Source: Nitrospira sp.
Lineage (GTDB): Bacteria; Nitrospirota; Nitrospiria; Nitrospirales; Nitrospiraceae
Direction of reading: 5' to 3'
DNA length: 64,000 bases
Assembly (NCBI GenBank): GCA_022842445.1
Contig: JALHPO010000001.1
Coordinates: 211,558-275,557 of the forward strand
In this document: positions 43,418-52,229 of the stretch, one piece after another
How positions within the stretch are numbered: the first letter of the stretch is position 1
How the letters are laid out: every line of letters starts with the position of its first letter
The notes under the pieces: model-generated
Told to the model about the DNA's origin: nothing
What the model saw: only the letters and a program-made list of their open reading frames with translations
Databases searched by the model: none
Position numbers and translations under genes: made by a program

Positions 43418-44485
43418 TCATTTGATATCGGTAGACTTAGCCTTACCGGTCGTCAGCAAATTGGAGGGAGGTCCGATAGGCTCAAAATTCTTTAATAAAG
43501 GGATATCATCTTTGTTGAGCCACATTACATCATGATTGTAACTGCCTAGCGGCCCCCCACTTCCATGCATTTTCTTGCCATCTGGTGAAAATGCCCAGCA
43601 CATATCCTCCCCAGCGGTGTTGATTGTATCGCCAAGGTTCAACGGCTCTTGCCATTCCCCCTTTTGGTTCTTGTAGGAGATCCACATATCATGTCCACCT
43701 CGCGACCCCATGTCAGGGCGTGTACTGGTCACGATGAGGCTGTTTCCATCCTTTGACAGGCCGGTCCAGTGCATGTGATCACGATAAGGCGAATTGATCC
43801 GTGGCCCTAGGCTCTGAGGTTTCTGCCAGACCCCATCCTTCTTTTCAACTTTCCAAATGTCGCTATCTTGTGTCACGCCCGGTTGTTGATAGTTGAAGTA
43901 AATGAGACTGTCGGAGGCGATGATCGGACAGTGTTCCTCGCCGGTCGGTGTATTGATATGCGGAAGTTCTGGCACATCGTTCCAATTTTTGGCTGGTTGC
44001 CAGACACCATTGATCTTCTGCGTCACATAGAGGTCGCCAGTAGACAGATTGCCGGGCTGATATCGTGTGAAATAAATGACGTTGCCATCATCAGAGAGAC
44101 TCGGTTCGAGCTCCCAGGCCGACGTATTAATGTTTGGTCCCACAGTGAGATCAACGCTCGGCCCCAAATGAATTGGGGCTTGCCACTGGCCATTTACCTT
44201 GTGCGCTATCCAGATATCAAAACTGTAAGGAACTCCAGGTGACGGAATACTCCCTTGACGCCCTGAGACAAACATCACTGTGTTCCCATCGGTACTGTAG
44301 GTCAGCTCCATCTCTGGGTCAGATGTATTAATGGGATCGCCCATGCTTTTGGAGAGGGAGGACAGTGGTTTTCCCTGTCCAGCGGGCGACATATCCATCC
44401 CCGACATCGCATACGTCATAGTTGGAGCGAGCAAAAGTGTGAGTGTTGCCAAACCTCGTTGTAAGCGACAGGCATTCGCTCTCAT
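43418..44485 (-). CDS. Secreted PD40/WD40-like beta-propeller protein
   Basis: 355 residues from ATG 44485, which follows GGAGG by five bases; the longer frame to 44671 does not. A signal peptide (LATLTLLLAPTMTYAMSG) precedes repeated PD40 units: DPEMELTYSTDGNTVMFVSG, LEPSLSDDGNVIYFTR, MHWTGLSKDGNSLIVTS and WAFSPDGKKMHGSG. The repeats form a six- or seven-bladed propeller typical of TolB-like and peptidase-associated proteins. A Met/Asp/Ser segment at the start (SGMDMSPAG) may bind copper. Function unknown. Confidence 0.85.
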   Translation of the reverse strand: MRANACRLQRGLATLTLLLAPTMTYAMSGMDMSPAGQGKPLSSLSKSMGDPINTSDPEMELTYSTDGNTVMFVSGRQGSIPSPGVPYSFDIWIAHKVNGQWQAPIHLGPSVDLTVGPNINTSAWELEPSLSDDGNVIYFTRYQPGNLSTGDLYVTQKINGVWQPAKNWNDVPELPHINTPTGEEHCPIIASDSLIYFNYQQPGVTQDSDIWKVEKKDGVWQKPQSLGPRINSPYRDHMHWTGLSKDGNSLIVTSTRPDMGSRGGHDMWISYKNQKGEWQEPLNLGDTINTAGEDMCWAFSPDGKKMHGSGGPLGSYNHDVMWLNKDDIPLLKNFEPIGPPSNLLTTGKAKSTDIK

Positions 44486-44856
44486 AACAGCCTCCATACT
44501 AGACATTGTCCTTCGGGCAGGTCGATTTGTAGTAACTCGCTTCGGTGCACTGTGCGATTTTGCATTCAGTTTGTGGCATGCTCTCGAAACTGCGGAGAGA
44601 AGACAGAGTAATGAACCGATCCTATGTGCGCAGTCATTTAACAATCTACCATATTCCAATCGGCACACCATGCGACGGAGGAGCGTTGGCCCGCGATTTA
44701 TTAGAACGTAGAGGACGGGCTAAGAGGACAGGCGTAAAGGGTTCAAAAATCCTTGTCCATTTCAAGGTTTATAGACGTAGGTTCTTCAACGGCTTAACGG
44801 CAACCGCCCTGAGGATTCAAAAACAACTGATTTTGAAGAAAACACCCACCCTTGAC
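44486..44856. other. Stretch with no supported gene
   Basis: About 370 bases upstream of the PD40 gene. A plus-strand frame through it (44545-44886) has poor composition and no ribosome binding site. No repeat or terminator is apparent. Confidence 0.35.
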
Positions 44857-44982
44857 CTAAATGGGGAAAAGCAGGTGGAACGCTAGTCCAAGGAGACTAA
44901 ACAAGAGTACTGCTCTTGCCATGATGAATTCACGCGGAGTGAAACCTTGCTCGCGATCACGTGAGATTAACCCACCGATCAT
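44857..44982 (-). CDS. Tiny putative membrane protein (41 aa)
   Basis: From ATG 44982: MIGGLISRDREQGFTPREFI then a hydrophobic helix (ARAVLLFSLLGLAFHLLFP) to the stop. It overlaps the next small ORF by 26 bases in a different frame. Such overlapping short membrane ORFs are typical of small operons. No family is recognised and no strong ribosome binding site is seen. Confidence 0.35.
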   Translation of the reverse strand: MIGGLISRDREQGFTPREFIMARAVLLFSLLGLAFHLLFPI

Positions 44983-45109
44983 TTCTGTTTCTTTCATTCA
45001 CGGCCAATGGAGATATTGCAATAAAGAGGATAACCGAATAAATCCCCATGACTATCGCCATACAGAGCATAACAGCTAGAACAAAATACAAATTGCCAGA
45101 TTCAATCAT
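44957..45109 (-). CDS. Tiny putative membrane protein (50 aa)
   Basis: From ATG 45109: MIESGNLYFVLAVMLCMAIV then a further hydrophobic run (MGIYSVILFIAISPLAV) and a polar tail (NERNRNDRWVNLT). One long or two short spans are possible. GGTGA precedes the ATG by three bases. Its end overlaps the start of the 41-aa ORF. Confidence 0.35.
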   Translation of the reverse strand: MIESGNLYFVLAVMLCMAIVMGIYSVILFIAISPLAVNERNRNDRWVNLT

Positions 45110-45594
45110 GATTCACCGGAATGATAACTAGCTATGATTGGCCTGCTCCGTTGTTTCACGGAGTGGCGTGTCGCCAAGGCTGAGTATGAAATCCTTATGA
45201 AGCGTATCCTGGCAGAGGGGGTTCGTCAAAAGAAACAGTGATTCATATGTGGCAGATACATTTGTTTTTGGACCAGCACTAGCATGAGTCAAATTCCTTG
45301 GGGAAATCGACCAACTTTGGGCGGGCTTTTCAGATGGGGATTTTGACAGGGGTGTAGTGGGGATTTTCTGGAAGCTGATACCCATGAGATCCCGGTGGGG
45401 CCGTCAATCGATTGAATCACCGGATAGCGGTCGGTCGTGGACTTCAGCTGTGGGTTGATAGCTGACATTAACTGCCCAGGTCGAGGCTGAACTGCTTGAG
45501 CTGCTGTCAGTGCAGATAGAAGTGGGGTATCAAGCGGATAGCAAACCGCGGCCCAGTCCATAGGACGCTGGTTAGGCCGCGATGTCTTCGACGA
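45110..45594. other. Stretch with two overlapping reverse frames, undecided
   Basis: Two minus-strand frames (45128-45385 and 45289-45561) overlap and share no ribosome binding site. Together they may be the remains of one frameshifted gene, but no family is recognised in either, so no gene is called. Confidence 0.3.
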
Positions 45595-45939
45595 TCAGAT
45601 GCCGGGCATCCGTCCGCTCGCTCGCATACTCACGTGAGACACCTTTGTTCTTCGGTTGGAACGCCGTGCTGGAGCCGATACTTTTGAGACGAGTGGGTAC
45701 TTCTCCGGATGTCTGATTGATTCGACGGCTATATCCACATCAAGGTCCGGCCAATACAGGTGATGCAGCTGAGGCCATACGACATTCAGAATCTCCGCAA
45801 CAGCAGCATCCTTGAACCAAGGGAACTCTCTAAACGATACAAACAACTCTTCATCCGAGACCAACAACCAGAATCCGTGCTTGGAGATGTTGGTGACCTC
45901 AGCTTTTGAAATGTGTTTTCCAAGCGCTGCAGATTTCAT
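45595..45939 (-). CDS. DUF2442 family protein (addiction-type partner of DUF4160)
   Basis: 114 residues from ATG 45939 (GAGGAG seven bases upstream). Segments KAEVTNISKHGFWLLVSDEE then FREFPWFKDAAVAEILNVVW and HHLYWPDLDVDIAVESIRHP are those of the DUF2442 branch that pairs with DUF4160. The C-terminal 25 residues (APARRSNRRTKVSHVSM...) are not typical and may be a readthrough. The DUF4160 partner just upstream is frameshifted. Confidence 0.8.
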   Translation of the reverse strand: MKSAALGKHISKAEVTNISKHGFWLLVSDEELFVSFREFPWFKDAAVAEILNVVWPQLHHLYWPDLDVDIAVESIRHPEKYPLVSKVSAPARRSNRRTKVSHVSMRASGRMPGI

Positions 45940-46139
45940 CGTAACGCTCCTCAATAAGAGCTCTCGCTGCTCGAACTTGCCTGGCAGTCATCCCGTAGTT
46001 TTGCGCAAGATTAATCGTGGGTTCCAGCCAAAACTTCGCCTCACCACGTTCACAATACACATGCACATGCATCCGCGCTTCCTCGCGGGAGAAAAAGTAG
46101 AACCGAAACCCCCCTGCTCTGAAAATGGTCGGGCTCAGG
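45899..46139 (-). pseudogene. DUF4160 protein, frameshifted and without a start codon
   Basis: Upstream frame: CTG codon then SPTIFRAGGFRFYFFSREE. After an extra base in an A3 run near 46080 the next frame continues ARMHVHVYCERGEAKFWLEP to RYDEICSAWKTHFKS and stop. Joined, this is the complete DUF4160 protein (about 80 residues). The usual MPT start is replaced by CTG AGC CCG, so the initiation codon is also lost. Its 3' end overlaps the DUF2442 start. The pair is therefore probably inactive. Confidence 0.75.
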
Positions 46140-46314
46140 TACGCTCTCGCTTCTTTGATCTACGACCGTTTCTATGCACGGTCGGTGTATTGTCCGCCTA
46201 TTGAAAAACACCGTCAAGCGTACTGCAGTTAGACTTTGTAGCTGCTGCGTTTTTGAACAACACTCGGGGCTGTGGAAACCGGTTTAGCTAAGACTGCTCT
46301 ATACACAACCACTC

Positions 46315-46524
46315 TCACTCCCCGCTGCCCGCCATGTCGTCGATCAGGGGGCGGTTGATATCGGTACAGCCCATGCAGATGAGATCAAAGAGTTCCTCGT
46401 GGTTGGCGACGAAGTTTTTGGCGTCCACGAGTTTTTCGGTCATGACCAGGGCATGACAGGTGTCGCAGAGCATCATCAGGCCCCGCGAGACTCCTACCGT
46501 TTTTCTTCCTGCGCTCGTAGCCAT
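46315..46524 (-). CDS. Small protein with two Cys pairs
   Basis: 69 residues from ATG 46524. Cys pairs at LCDTCHALV and ICMGCTD are spaced like a zinc knuckle or iron-sulfur site. The end (NRPLIDDMAGSGE) is polar. It starts five bases after the stop of the 64-aa gene upstream, indicating an operon. No named family. Confidence 0.6.
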   Translation of the reverse strand: MATSAGRKTVGVSRGLMMLCDTCHALVMTEKLVDAKNFVANHEELFDLICMGCTDINRPLIDDMAGSGE

Positions 46525-46529
46525 ATCGA

Positions 46530-46724
46530 TTAGACCGATCCTTTTTGAAGGGCCATAAGAAAATCTTCCGTTTCGAGGTCGATGCCGCACTGCCCACACT
46601 CATAGGGACGATCATCCTGCGGCACAGCCAATGGCGCGGGCTCAATCCGCCCTCGGCAGACATGATAGAACTTTCCCCTGGCATTCTCATCGTCCAAGGG
46701 ATCGCTTTCGTAAATCAGCACCAT
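46530..46724 (-). CDS. Small zinc-ribbon-like protein
   Basis: 64 residues. Starts MVLIYESDPLDDENARGKFY and holds a Cys pair CGQCGI plus a single Cys earlier (HVCRGR), a plausible zinc site. A GGGAG lies 12 bases upstream of the ATG. The function is unknown. It is the first of two co-transcribed small genes. Confidence 0.6.
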   Translation of the reverse strand: MVLIYESDPLDDENARGKFYHVCRGRIEPAPLAVPQDDRPYECGQCGIDLETEDFLMALQKGSV

Positions 46725-47140
46725 GATTCACTGATACTCCCTATGTCTGCCGGCGAGTATACCGACGGGCCTGCCCTACCCGCAACCGCGAGGACCATAC
46801 AGATCCAGGTCACGACTGAGGCTGCTCAAGCAAGCGGTGGAAAAACTCGGCTTACACATCAAACATCGTTGACATATTTACAGATAAAGCTAAAGACCCA
46901 CTCGCACCAGGATGCTCAAAAGGGGCCCTATTCTCACCCGCCCACCCCGGTGCGCCAAGACGCACCCTTCCACAGGCAACGCCGCAGCGAGCGAAGATGC
47001 GAGGAGGTACATACCAAGCTTCGCTTGAACCGCTCGCTTCGATCACATGCGAGCGGATAGGTATCTTGCCTCCGCTGGTTCCCCACGTTGAGCCTCTGAG
47101 CGATGCGAGAACGCCGCTGGCGGACTTTTTCAGCATCCTG
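46725..47140. other. Intergenic stretch with imperfect inverted repeats
   Basis: About 415 bases. The words GCGAGCGAAGATGCGAGGAGG and GCTTGAACCGCTCGCTTCGA with CATGCGAGCGG (46985-47060) resemble the border repeats elsewhere and can pair imperfectly. Open frames here are shadows. No gene is supported. Confidence 0.4.
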
Positions 47141-48865
47141 CTAGACCTGGAACTGCGCTTCGTACAGACCGGCGTAGACCCCCCCGCGAGAGAGCAGATC
47201 GTCATGCCGGCCATCTTCCACCAGTCGGCCGCCATCCAGGACCAGAATCCGATCGACATCATGGAGTGTGGACAGCCGATGGGCGATGATGAAGGTGGTG
47301 CGCCCTCTGGTCAATTCGGTCAACGCTTCACGGATTTTCACTTCTGTTTCCGTATCAATGTTGGAGGTCGCTTCGTCGAAGATCACGATGGGGGGATCTT
47401 TCAACAGCACCCGCGCGATTGACACCCGCTGTTTTTGACCGACCGACAGTTTGACGCCCCGCTCGCCGATCCAGGTGTCATAGCCTTCCGGCAGCGCCAT
47501 GATAAATTCATGCGCCCGCGCAGCCCGTGCCGAGCTTTCGAGACGTTCCTGATCGGCGGCGAGATCGCCGTAGAGGATATTCTCCCGCACCGTCCCGTTG
47601 AATAAAAACGGCTCTTGCTGCACGATGCCGATTTGCTGCCGAAGATAGGCCACCGGCAGATCGCGGATGTCCTGCCCGTCGATCAAGATGGCGCCGCCCT
47701 TTACGTCATAGAACCGCATGAGCAGCTTAAGCAGGGTGCTCTTCCCCGCTCCGCTCGGTCCGACCAGCGCCACACGCTCGCCTGCCGCAACAGAAACAGA
47801 CAGGCTCTTGAGCACCGGCACATCGGAACGATAGTGGAATTGCGCCTGATCGAATCGAACGGCTCCCTGCACCCGGTGCGCAGGAGTGCCGACACCAGGC
47901 CGATCCGTCACCTCCGGAACTGCGTCCAGGACATCAAAGACCCGCTCGCTCGCCGCCAAGGCATGTTGGAGCATATGATTGACGGAGTGAATCTGATTGA
48001 TCGGCACATAAAACAACGCCAGATAGGAGAGAAACAACACCAGCTCGCCCAGCGTCAACCGGCCTTCGACAACTTCCCCCGCTCCGTACCAGAGAATCAA
48101 CACAGTGCCGAGGCCGGCGAGCAAAATCATTCCCGGTGAATAGATCGACCACAGCACCATGGCTTTGAGATTCGCGTCGCTATAGGCGCGGCTCAGCCGG
48201 TCGAAGCGCGTCTGTTCGTACGCCTGCTGCATGAACCCCATGGTCTCCCTGATGCCCGACAGGGCATCTTGCAAATACCCGTTGAGCTCCGCCGAGTTCT
48301 TTCGAATGTGCCGGTAATAGCCGTGCACCCTGGACGTAAACCAGCCGGCCGACAGCATCAACAGCGGAATCGGCAGGAGCGACAGCGCCGCAAGCTTCCA
48401 ATTGAGCATGAACAGCATAATCGTGATGCCGATCAGGGTCAGCACCGCCGTCACCACGCCTTCAAGCCCATCGATGAAGATCCGTTCGACGTGCTCCGTG
48501 TCGTTCGTCACCCGCGACATAATCTCGCCCGTCGACCGGCTTTCGTAGTAACTCAGAGAGAGCCCCTGCAGCGCGGAGAAAATCTGCCGGCGCAAATCGT
48601 GCACCACCGTCTGTTCCAGCTGATTATTGAGACGGATCCGGAGCGAGGCGAACAGATTTTTCACCACATAGGCGCCGACCAGCAGACCCAATGCCCAGGG
48701 GAGCAAGGCCAGTTGCTTCGCTTGGATGACATCGTCGATGACGATCTTGATCGCCCAGGGAGGCACCAGCTCGGCGGCTGTGGCGCAGGCGGCACAGAGC
48801 AGCGTCACAGCCGCAAGCCTGCGATGGGGTTGGAGATATGTCAGAACGCGAAGCAGTGGTTTCAC
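47141..48865 (-). CDS. ABC-type exporter, MsbA/lipid-A type (fused permease and ATPase)
   Basis: 574 residues, starting at a GTG. Six membrane helices fill the first half (from LAAVTLLCAACATAAELVPP). The ATPase half has Walker A GPSGAGKST, a signature of LSVGQKQR (Val in place of the second Gly of LSGGQ), Walker B IVIFDEATSN and a downstream His in IIAHRLS. As a half-transporter it must act as a homodimer. Substrate unknown; lipids, peptides or drugs fit. Twenty bases follow the peptide deformylase gene in the same direction. Confidence 0.92.
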   Translation of the reverse strand: MKPLLRVLTYLQPHRRLAAVTLLCAACATAAELVPPWAIKIVIDDVIQAKQLALLPWALGLLVGAYVVKNLFASLRIRLNNQLEQTVVHDLRRQIFSALQGLSLSYYESRSTGEIMSRVTNDTEHVERIFIDGLEGVVTAVLTLIGITIMLFMLNWKLAALSLLPIPLLMLSAGWFTSRVHGYYRHIRKNSAELNGYLQDALSGIRETMGFMQQAYEQTRFDRLSRAYSDANLKAMVLWSIYSPGMILLAGLGTVLILWYGAGEVVEGRLTLGELVLFLSYLALFYVPINQIHSVNHMLQHALAASERVFDVLDAVPEVTDRPGVGTPAHRVQGAVRFDQAQFHYRSDVPVLKSLSVSVAAGERVALVGPSGAGKSTLLKLLMRFYDVKGGAILIDGQDIRDLPVAYLRQQIGIVQQEPFLFNGTVRENILYGDLAADQERLESSARAARAHEFIMALPEGYDTWIGERGVKLSVGQKQRVSIARVLLKDPPIVIFDEATSNIDTETEVKIREALTELTRGRTTFIIAHRLSTLHDVDRILVLDGGRLVEDGRHDDLLSRGGVYAGLYEAQFQV

Positions 48866-48884
48866 AAAATCAAGCAGGCGGGCG

Positions 48885-49409
48885 TCAGATCACATTTGTC
48901 GGTTCTTTTTGCCAGTACTGCGAAAACTCAGGAAGCTGGGTCAAGGTGGACATGTCCTTCATTCGATCCAGAAACACTTTGCCGATCAGGTGATCCATTT
49001 CGTGCTGAATGCACACGGCATAGAGGCCTGTTGCCTCAAAATCGAGAGATTTGCCCTTTCGATCCAATCCCTTCACACGCACCACCGATGGTCTCGTGAC
49101 TTTCCCTCTCAATCCATCGACGCTGAGACAGCCTTCCCAGTTTTCGACTTGCTCAGGGCCGTAATAGACGATCGAGGGATTGATGAGAACGGTCTCGGGA
49201 AAACCGCCTTCGTCCGGACAGCCCATCACCACGAGTTGGATTGAACGGGACACCTGAGGCGCAGCCAGTCCGATTCCCGGCTCATCATACATCGTTTCAA
49301 GCATCTCATCGATCAAGCGTTGCAACTCTCCCGACTTGATGTCCCGCGGGTCAATCGGAGCCGCTGTTTTTCGAAGGATCGGATTGCCGAGCTTGGCGAT
49401 TGTCAACAT
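48885..49409 (-). CDS. def: Peptide deformylase
   Basis: 174 residues. All three signature motifs are present: GIGLAAPQ (motif I, about residue 46), EGCLS (motif II, Cys metal ligand, about 92) and QHEMDHLIG (motif III, two His ligands and catalytic Glu, about 134). Removes the N-terminal formyl group from nascent proteins. It precedes the ABC transporter by 19 bases and follows hairpins at 49466-49511. Confidence 0.96.
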   Translation of the reverse strand: MLTIAKLGNPILRKTAAPIDPRDIKSGELQRLIDEMLETMYDEPGIGLAAPQVSRSIQLVVMGCPDEGGFPETVLINPSIVYYGPEQVENWEGCLSVDGLRGKVTRPSVVRVKGLDRKGKSLDFEATGLYAVCIQHEMDHLIGKVFLDRMKDMSTLTQLPEFSQYWQKEPTNVI

Positions 49410-49465
49410 AGCCGAAGGTCAGAAATTATTGTTGCCACACCCGTCTACTAGATACACTCCTAACA

Positions 49466-49511
49466 CAGGCCCCTCCGGGCCTGCAACCCTCTCAGCAGAC
49501 TGACGCAGTCT
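49466..49511. terminator. Two small hairpins after the HEAT-repeat gene
   Basis: CAGGCCC/GGGCCTG (49466-49483, loop CTCC) and AGACTG/CAGTCT (49497-49511, loop ACG) are perfect short stems just behind the end of the 49520-50320 gene (minus strand). Neither has a T-tract, so they are weak or factor-dependent terminators at best. Confidence 0.4.
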
Positions 49512-49519
49512 CGGGCAGA

Positions 49520-50320
49520 TTACGATTTTCGCTTCGGCCGTGGCGGCTCCGGAATTTCAAACACCTGTTGATTGTCGTTCCACCACTCGACCCATTCGCT
49601 GACCCAGGCTGCTCGATCCTGCTTCGTCGAGGTCTCCCAATCATGGAACTCGGTCTCGTGGCGCGTCAAAATCCACAAGGAATGGAGCGCCGACAATGCC
49701 ACGAACCGCTCATCATCGGTTACTATCGAAATCAAAACGGGGATCACCGCTTTATGCCGCACATACCGCGCCTCGAACGCCGCCGCCTTTCTGACAGACG
49801 GATTCGGATCTGCCGCCATCACCTCGATGGCCTCCGGCACCAGAGACGGATTCAAACGGATCGCGACGCGCAAGGCATGTTCGCGCACGCGGGGAATTTC
49901 GTTGACATCTTTGGCCGTGCCGACGAGCGCCGGGACTCCCGACACACCTTTCATCATCGACAACGTTTCAATGGCATTGTACCGGACCCTGGGACTCGGC
50001 AGGGTCAGAGCCTTGACCAGAACAGGAACCGACGACTCTCCCAAATGGACGAATTCCCCCATCGCCCAGAATTCCTGTTTGCCTTCCAGCAGCGGCAGCA
50101 AGGCCTCCGCGCGTGTCAGTTCCTCAGGGCTCAACGGATTCGTGTTGGGAGGGACGGATACATCGGGTGCATCCTGACTGCCGGGCGGCGCCTCATACGG
50201 CACTTGAACCGTCCACACGTCCGACGCCCATGCGCGATCCGCCTCCAGCCCGTACAGGCCTCCCAGCAGCTGCACAGCGAGCAATAGTGCACGTCCCCTT
50301 ATGATGCGATGCGTCTTCAC
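49520..50320 (-). CDS. Secreted HEAT-repeat protein
   Basis: 266 residues from GTG 50320, chosen for the AAAGGAG ten bases upstream; the TTG at 50344 has none. A signal peptide (LLLAVQLLGGLYGLEADRAWAS) precedes HEAT-like helical repeats: VPVLVKALTLPSPRVRYNAI, VPALVGTAKDVNEIPRVREH and NPSVRKAAAFEARYVRHKAV. HEAT repeats bind proteins or, in phycobilin lyases, pigments. A Trp/Pro-rich end (WVSEWVEWWNDNQQVFEI) closes the protein. Function unknown. Confidence 0.8.
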   Translation of the reverse strand: MKTHRIIRGRALLLAVQLLGGLYGLEADRAWASDVWTVQVPYEAPPGSQDAPDVSVPPNTNPLSPEELTRAEALLPLLEGKQEFWAMGEFVHLGESSVPVLVKALTLPSPRVRYNAIETLSMMKGVSGVPALVGTAKDVNEIPRVREHALRVAIRLNPSLVPEAIEVMAADPNPSVRKAAAFEARYVRHKAVIPVLISIVTDDERFVALSALHSLWILTRHETEFHDWETSTKQDRAAWVSEWVEWWNDNQQVFEIPEPPRPKRKS

Positions 50321-50556
50321 GAAACCTACGCTCCTTTCCACCAATACACCGGCGCGATTACCCAGTCTGCCGACAAGGCAGCGGTCCCAAACACCCTACG
50401 CCTGGATTATGACAAATATAAAACCGGTGCGGTAGCCACCTGCATGACAGTCTCTATTGATGGAACTGTACGATGAACTGCACATGACGGCGGGTGGTTG
50501 TCGTACTCGGCCAACGGGATAAATCGCCTGCCCTTAACTGAAGCTTCACGGCAGGA
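50321..50556. other. Intergenic, nothing recognised
   Basis: About 235 bases between two minus-strand genes. No reading frame, hairpin with T-tract or repeat is apparent. It presumably carries the promoter of the HEAT-repeat gene. Confidence 0.35.
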
Positions 50557-50856
50557 TCAGCTGTCCAACCCATTTCGGGAGTCGGTGTCTCTCAGGTGTT
50601 TCCTGACTCGCACTTTCTCATGATGTTTGCGAAGCAGTTGCCGACGGATGGCATCCCGATCCTCTGCGACGATCCGGACCAGCCGGTCCACATCCTCCGC
50701 GTGTTCCCGAACCAGCTCGGATAGTTTCTGCAGCTGCCCTTCCAGCCGCTCGACACGCCACGCCATGTTGTTCGCGGACTCGGCAGGCCTGGTGGAAGAC
50801 TTCACCACAGGCTTGGAATTATTTCGAAGGGCGGCCACAACAACGTCGCGTTTCAT
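50557..50856 (-). CDS. Small coiled-coil protein
   Basis: 99 residues from ATG 50856 (AAGGAG five bases upstream). The middle (ANNMAWRVERLEGQLQKLSE then LVREHAEDVDRLVRIVAEDR) has heptad spacing of Leu and Val, so a parallel dimeric coiled coil is likely. The basic N- and C-termini (KRDVVVAALRNNSKP, LLRKHHEKVRVRKHLR) could bind nucleic acid. Divergent from glgC by about 130 bases. Function unknown. Confidence 0.65.
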   Translation of the reverse strand: MKRDVVVAALRNNSKPVVKSSTRPAESANNMAWRVERLEGQLQKLSELVREHAEDVDRLVRIVAEDRDAIRRQLLRKHHEKVRVRKHLRDTDSRNGLDS

Positions 50857-50954
50857 GCTCACTCCTTTTTTGATCAACATGGAATGCGGACGACCGCTGG
50901 ATTCTGTCGGCTAGTATTATCCGCAAGGAACGGGAAGTCAATGATTCCGCTTTC

Positions 50955-50983
50955 TTTCTATTTGATGCCGGTCCTGCTAGAAT
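50955..50983 (+). promoter_or_regulatory. Extended -10 promoter next to the glgC ATG
   Basis: TGCTAGAAT (50975-50983) ends seven bases before the ATG at 50991, with TTTCTA 17 bases upstream as a weak -35. The predicted start site is the ATG itself. No ribosome binding site exists, so a leaderless mRNA is likely. Confidence 0.5.
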
Positions 50984-50990
50984 TCGCCAT

Positions 50991-52229
50991 ATGAAAAATA
51001 TCTTCACGATGGTCCTCGCCGGCGGCAAAGGCGAGCGGCTCTTTCCGCTCACCGACCAGCGCGCGAAACCGGCCGTCCCGTTCGGAGGCAAGTACCGCAT
51101 CATCGACTTTACCTTGAGCAATTGCCTGAATTCCGGACTCCGGAAAATTGCAGTCCTCATCCAGTACAAATCGCACTCGCTCGACCGGCATATCCGGATC
51201 GGCTGGAATGTGCTCAATGCCGAGCTCGGAGAATATATCGCCTCCGTCCCTCCCCAGCAGCGCATCAGCGAAGATTGGTATAAAGGCACCGCCGATGCCG
51301 TCTACCAAAACATGTTCCTGCTCGACAGCGAACACCCTGAATTTCTCCTCATCTTGGCCGGCGATCACATCTACAAGATGAATTATGCCGAGATGTATTA
51401 CTGGCTGATGGCCAAACAGGCCGACGCGGTGGTCGGCGCGATCGACATCCCGATTCAGGACGCCTCACGATTCGGCGTGATCTCCGTCGACGAAGACTAT
51501 CGCATCGTCCGGTTCGACGAAAAACCGGCCCAGCCTACTCCACTGCCGGGAGACCCCGCCCATGCCTTCGCCTCGATGGGCATCTACTTGTTCCGCACCA
51601 GCGCGATTCGAAAATTCCTGATGGCAGACGCCCAGGAATCCGGCGCCCACGACTTCGGCAAGAACATCATTCCACGGATGATCGAGGAGCAGCGCGTCTA
51701 CGCGTTTAAGTTTCAGGATGCGAACAAGAAAGCCGTCCAATACTGGCGCGATATCGGCACGCTCGACGCCTACTGGGAAGCCAATATGGATCTGGTCGCC
51801 GTCGATCCCCTATTCAATCTCTACGACCCTGAGTGGCCGATCCGCACCTACCAGGGCCAATTCCCTCCGGCCAAGTTCGTCTTCTCGCAAGACTATCAGG
51901 GCGGGCGCATGGGCGTCGCGCTTGATTCCATCATCTGCGGCGGCTGTATCGTGTCCGGCGCGCGGGTCCAGAACTCCGTGCTGTCTCCCAACGTTCGTGT
52001 CCTGGACCATGCCGACGTCCGCGAATCGATCCTGATGGAAAACGTGACGATCGGTGCCCACAGCCGCATCAAACGCGCCATTATCGACAAGGACGTCACG
52101 ATCCCTCCGCATACGGAGATCGGATACAACCGGGACGCCGATGCCCGGCAATTCACCATCACTGACTCTGGTCTCGTAGTTATTTCAAAGGGAATGAAGC
52201 TGCATGCCTCCGTCGATTCACCCGGTTGA
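50991..52229 (+). CDS. glgC: Glucose-1-phosphate adenylyltransferase
   Basis: 412 residues. The N-terminal motif VLAGGKGERLFPLTDQRAKP binds the sugar nucleotide. YKGTADAVYQN and ILAGDHIYKMNY carry the catalytic residues. The C-terminal left-handed beta-helix shows hexapeptide-type repeats (NSVLSPNVRVLDHADVRESI, LMENVTIGAHSRIKRAIIDK). It makes ADP-glucose for glycogen. Its last 26 bases overlap the next gene. No glgA or other glycogen gene lies nearby. Confidence 0.96.
   Translation: MKNIFTMVLAGGKGERLFPLTDQRAKPAVPFGGKYRIIDFTLSNCLNSGLRKIAVLIQYKSHSLDRHIRIGWNVLNAELGEYIASVPPQQRISEDWYKGTADAVYQNMFLLDSEHPEFLLILAGDHIYKMNYAEMYYWLMAKQADAVVGAIDIPIQDASRFGVISVDEDYRIVRFDEKPAQPTPLPGDPAHAFASMGIYLFRTSAIRKFLMADAQESGAHDFGKNIIPRMIEEQRVYAFKFQDANKKAVQYWRDIGTLDAYWEANMDLVAVDPLFNLYDPEWPIRTYQGQFPPAKFVFSQDYQGGRMGVALDSIICGGCIVSGARVQNSVLSPNVRVLDHADVRESILMENVTIGAHSRIKRAIIDKDVTIPPHTEIGYNRDADARQFTITDSGLVVISKGMKLHASVDSPG

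Noticed and set aside
44545..44886. 113-codon plus-strand frame upstream of the PD40 gene
   Set aside because: No ribosome binding site, no recognisable motif, and basic low-quality composition.
45128..45561. Two overlapping minus-strand frames
   Set aside because: They could be one frameshifted gene, but no family is recognised and no ribosome binding site supports either, so I left them uncalled.
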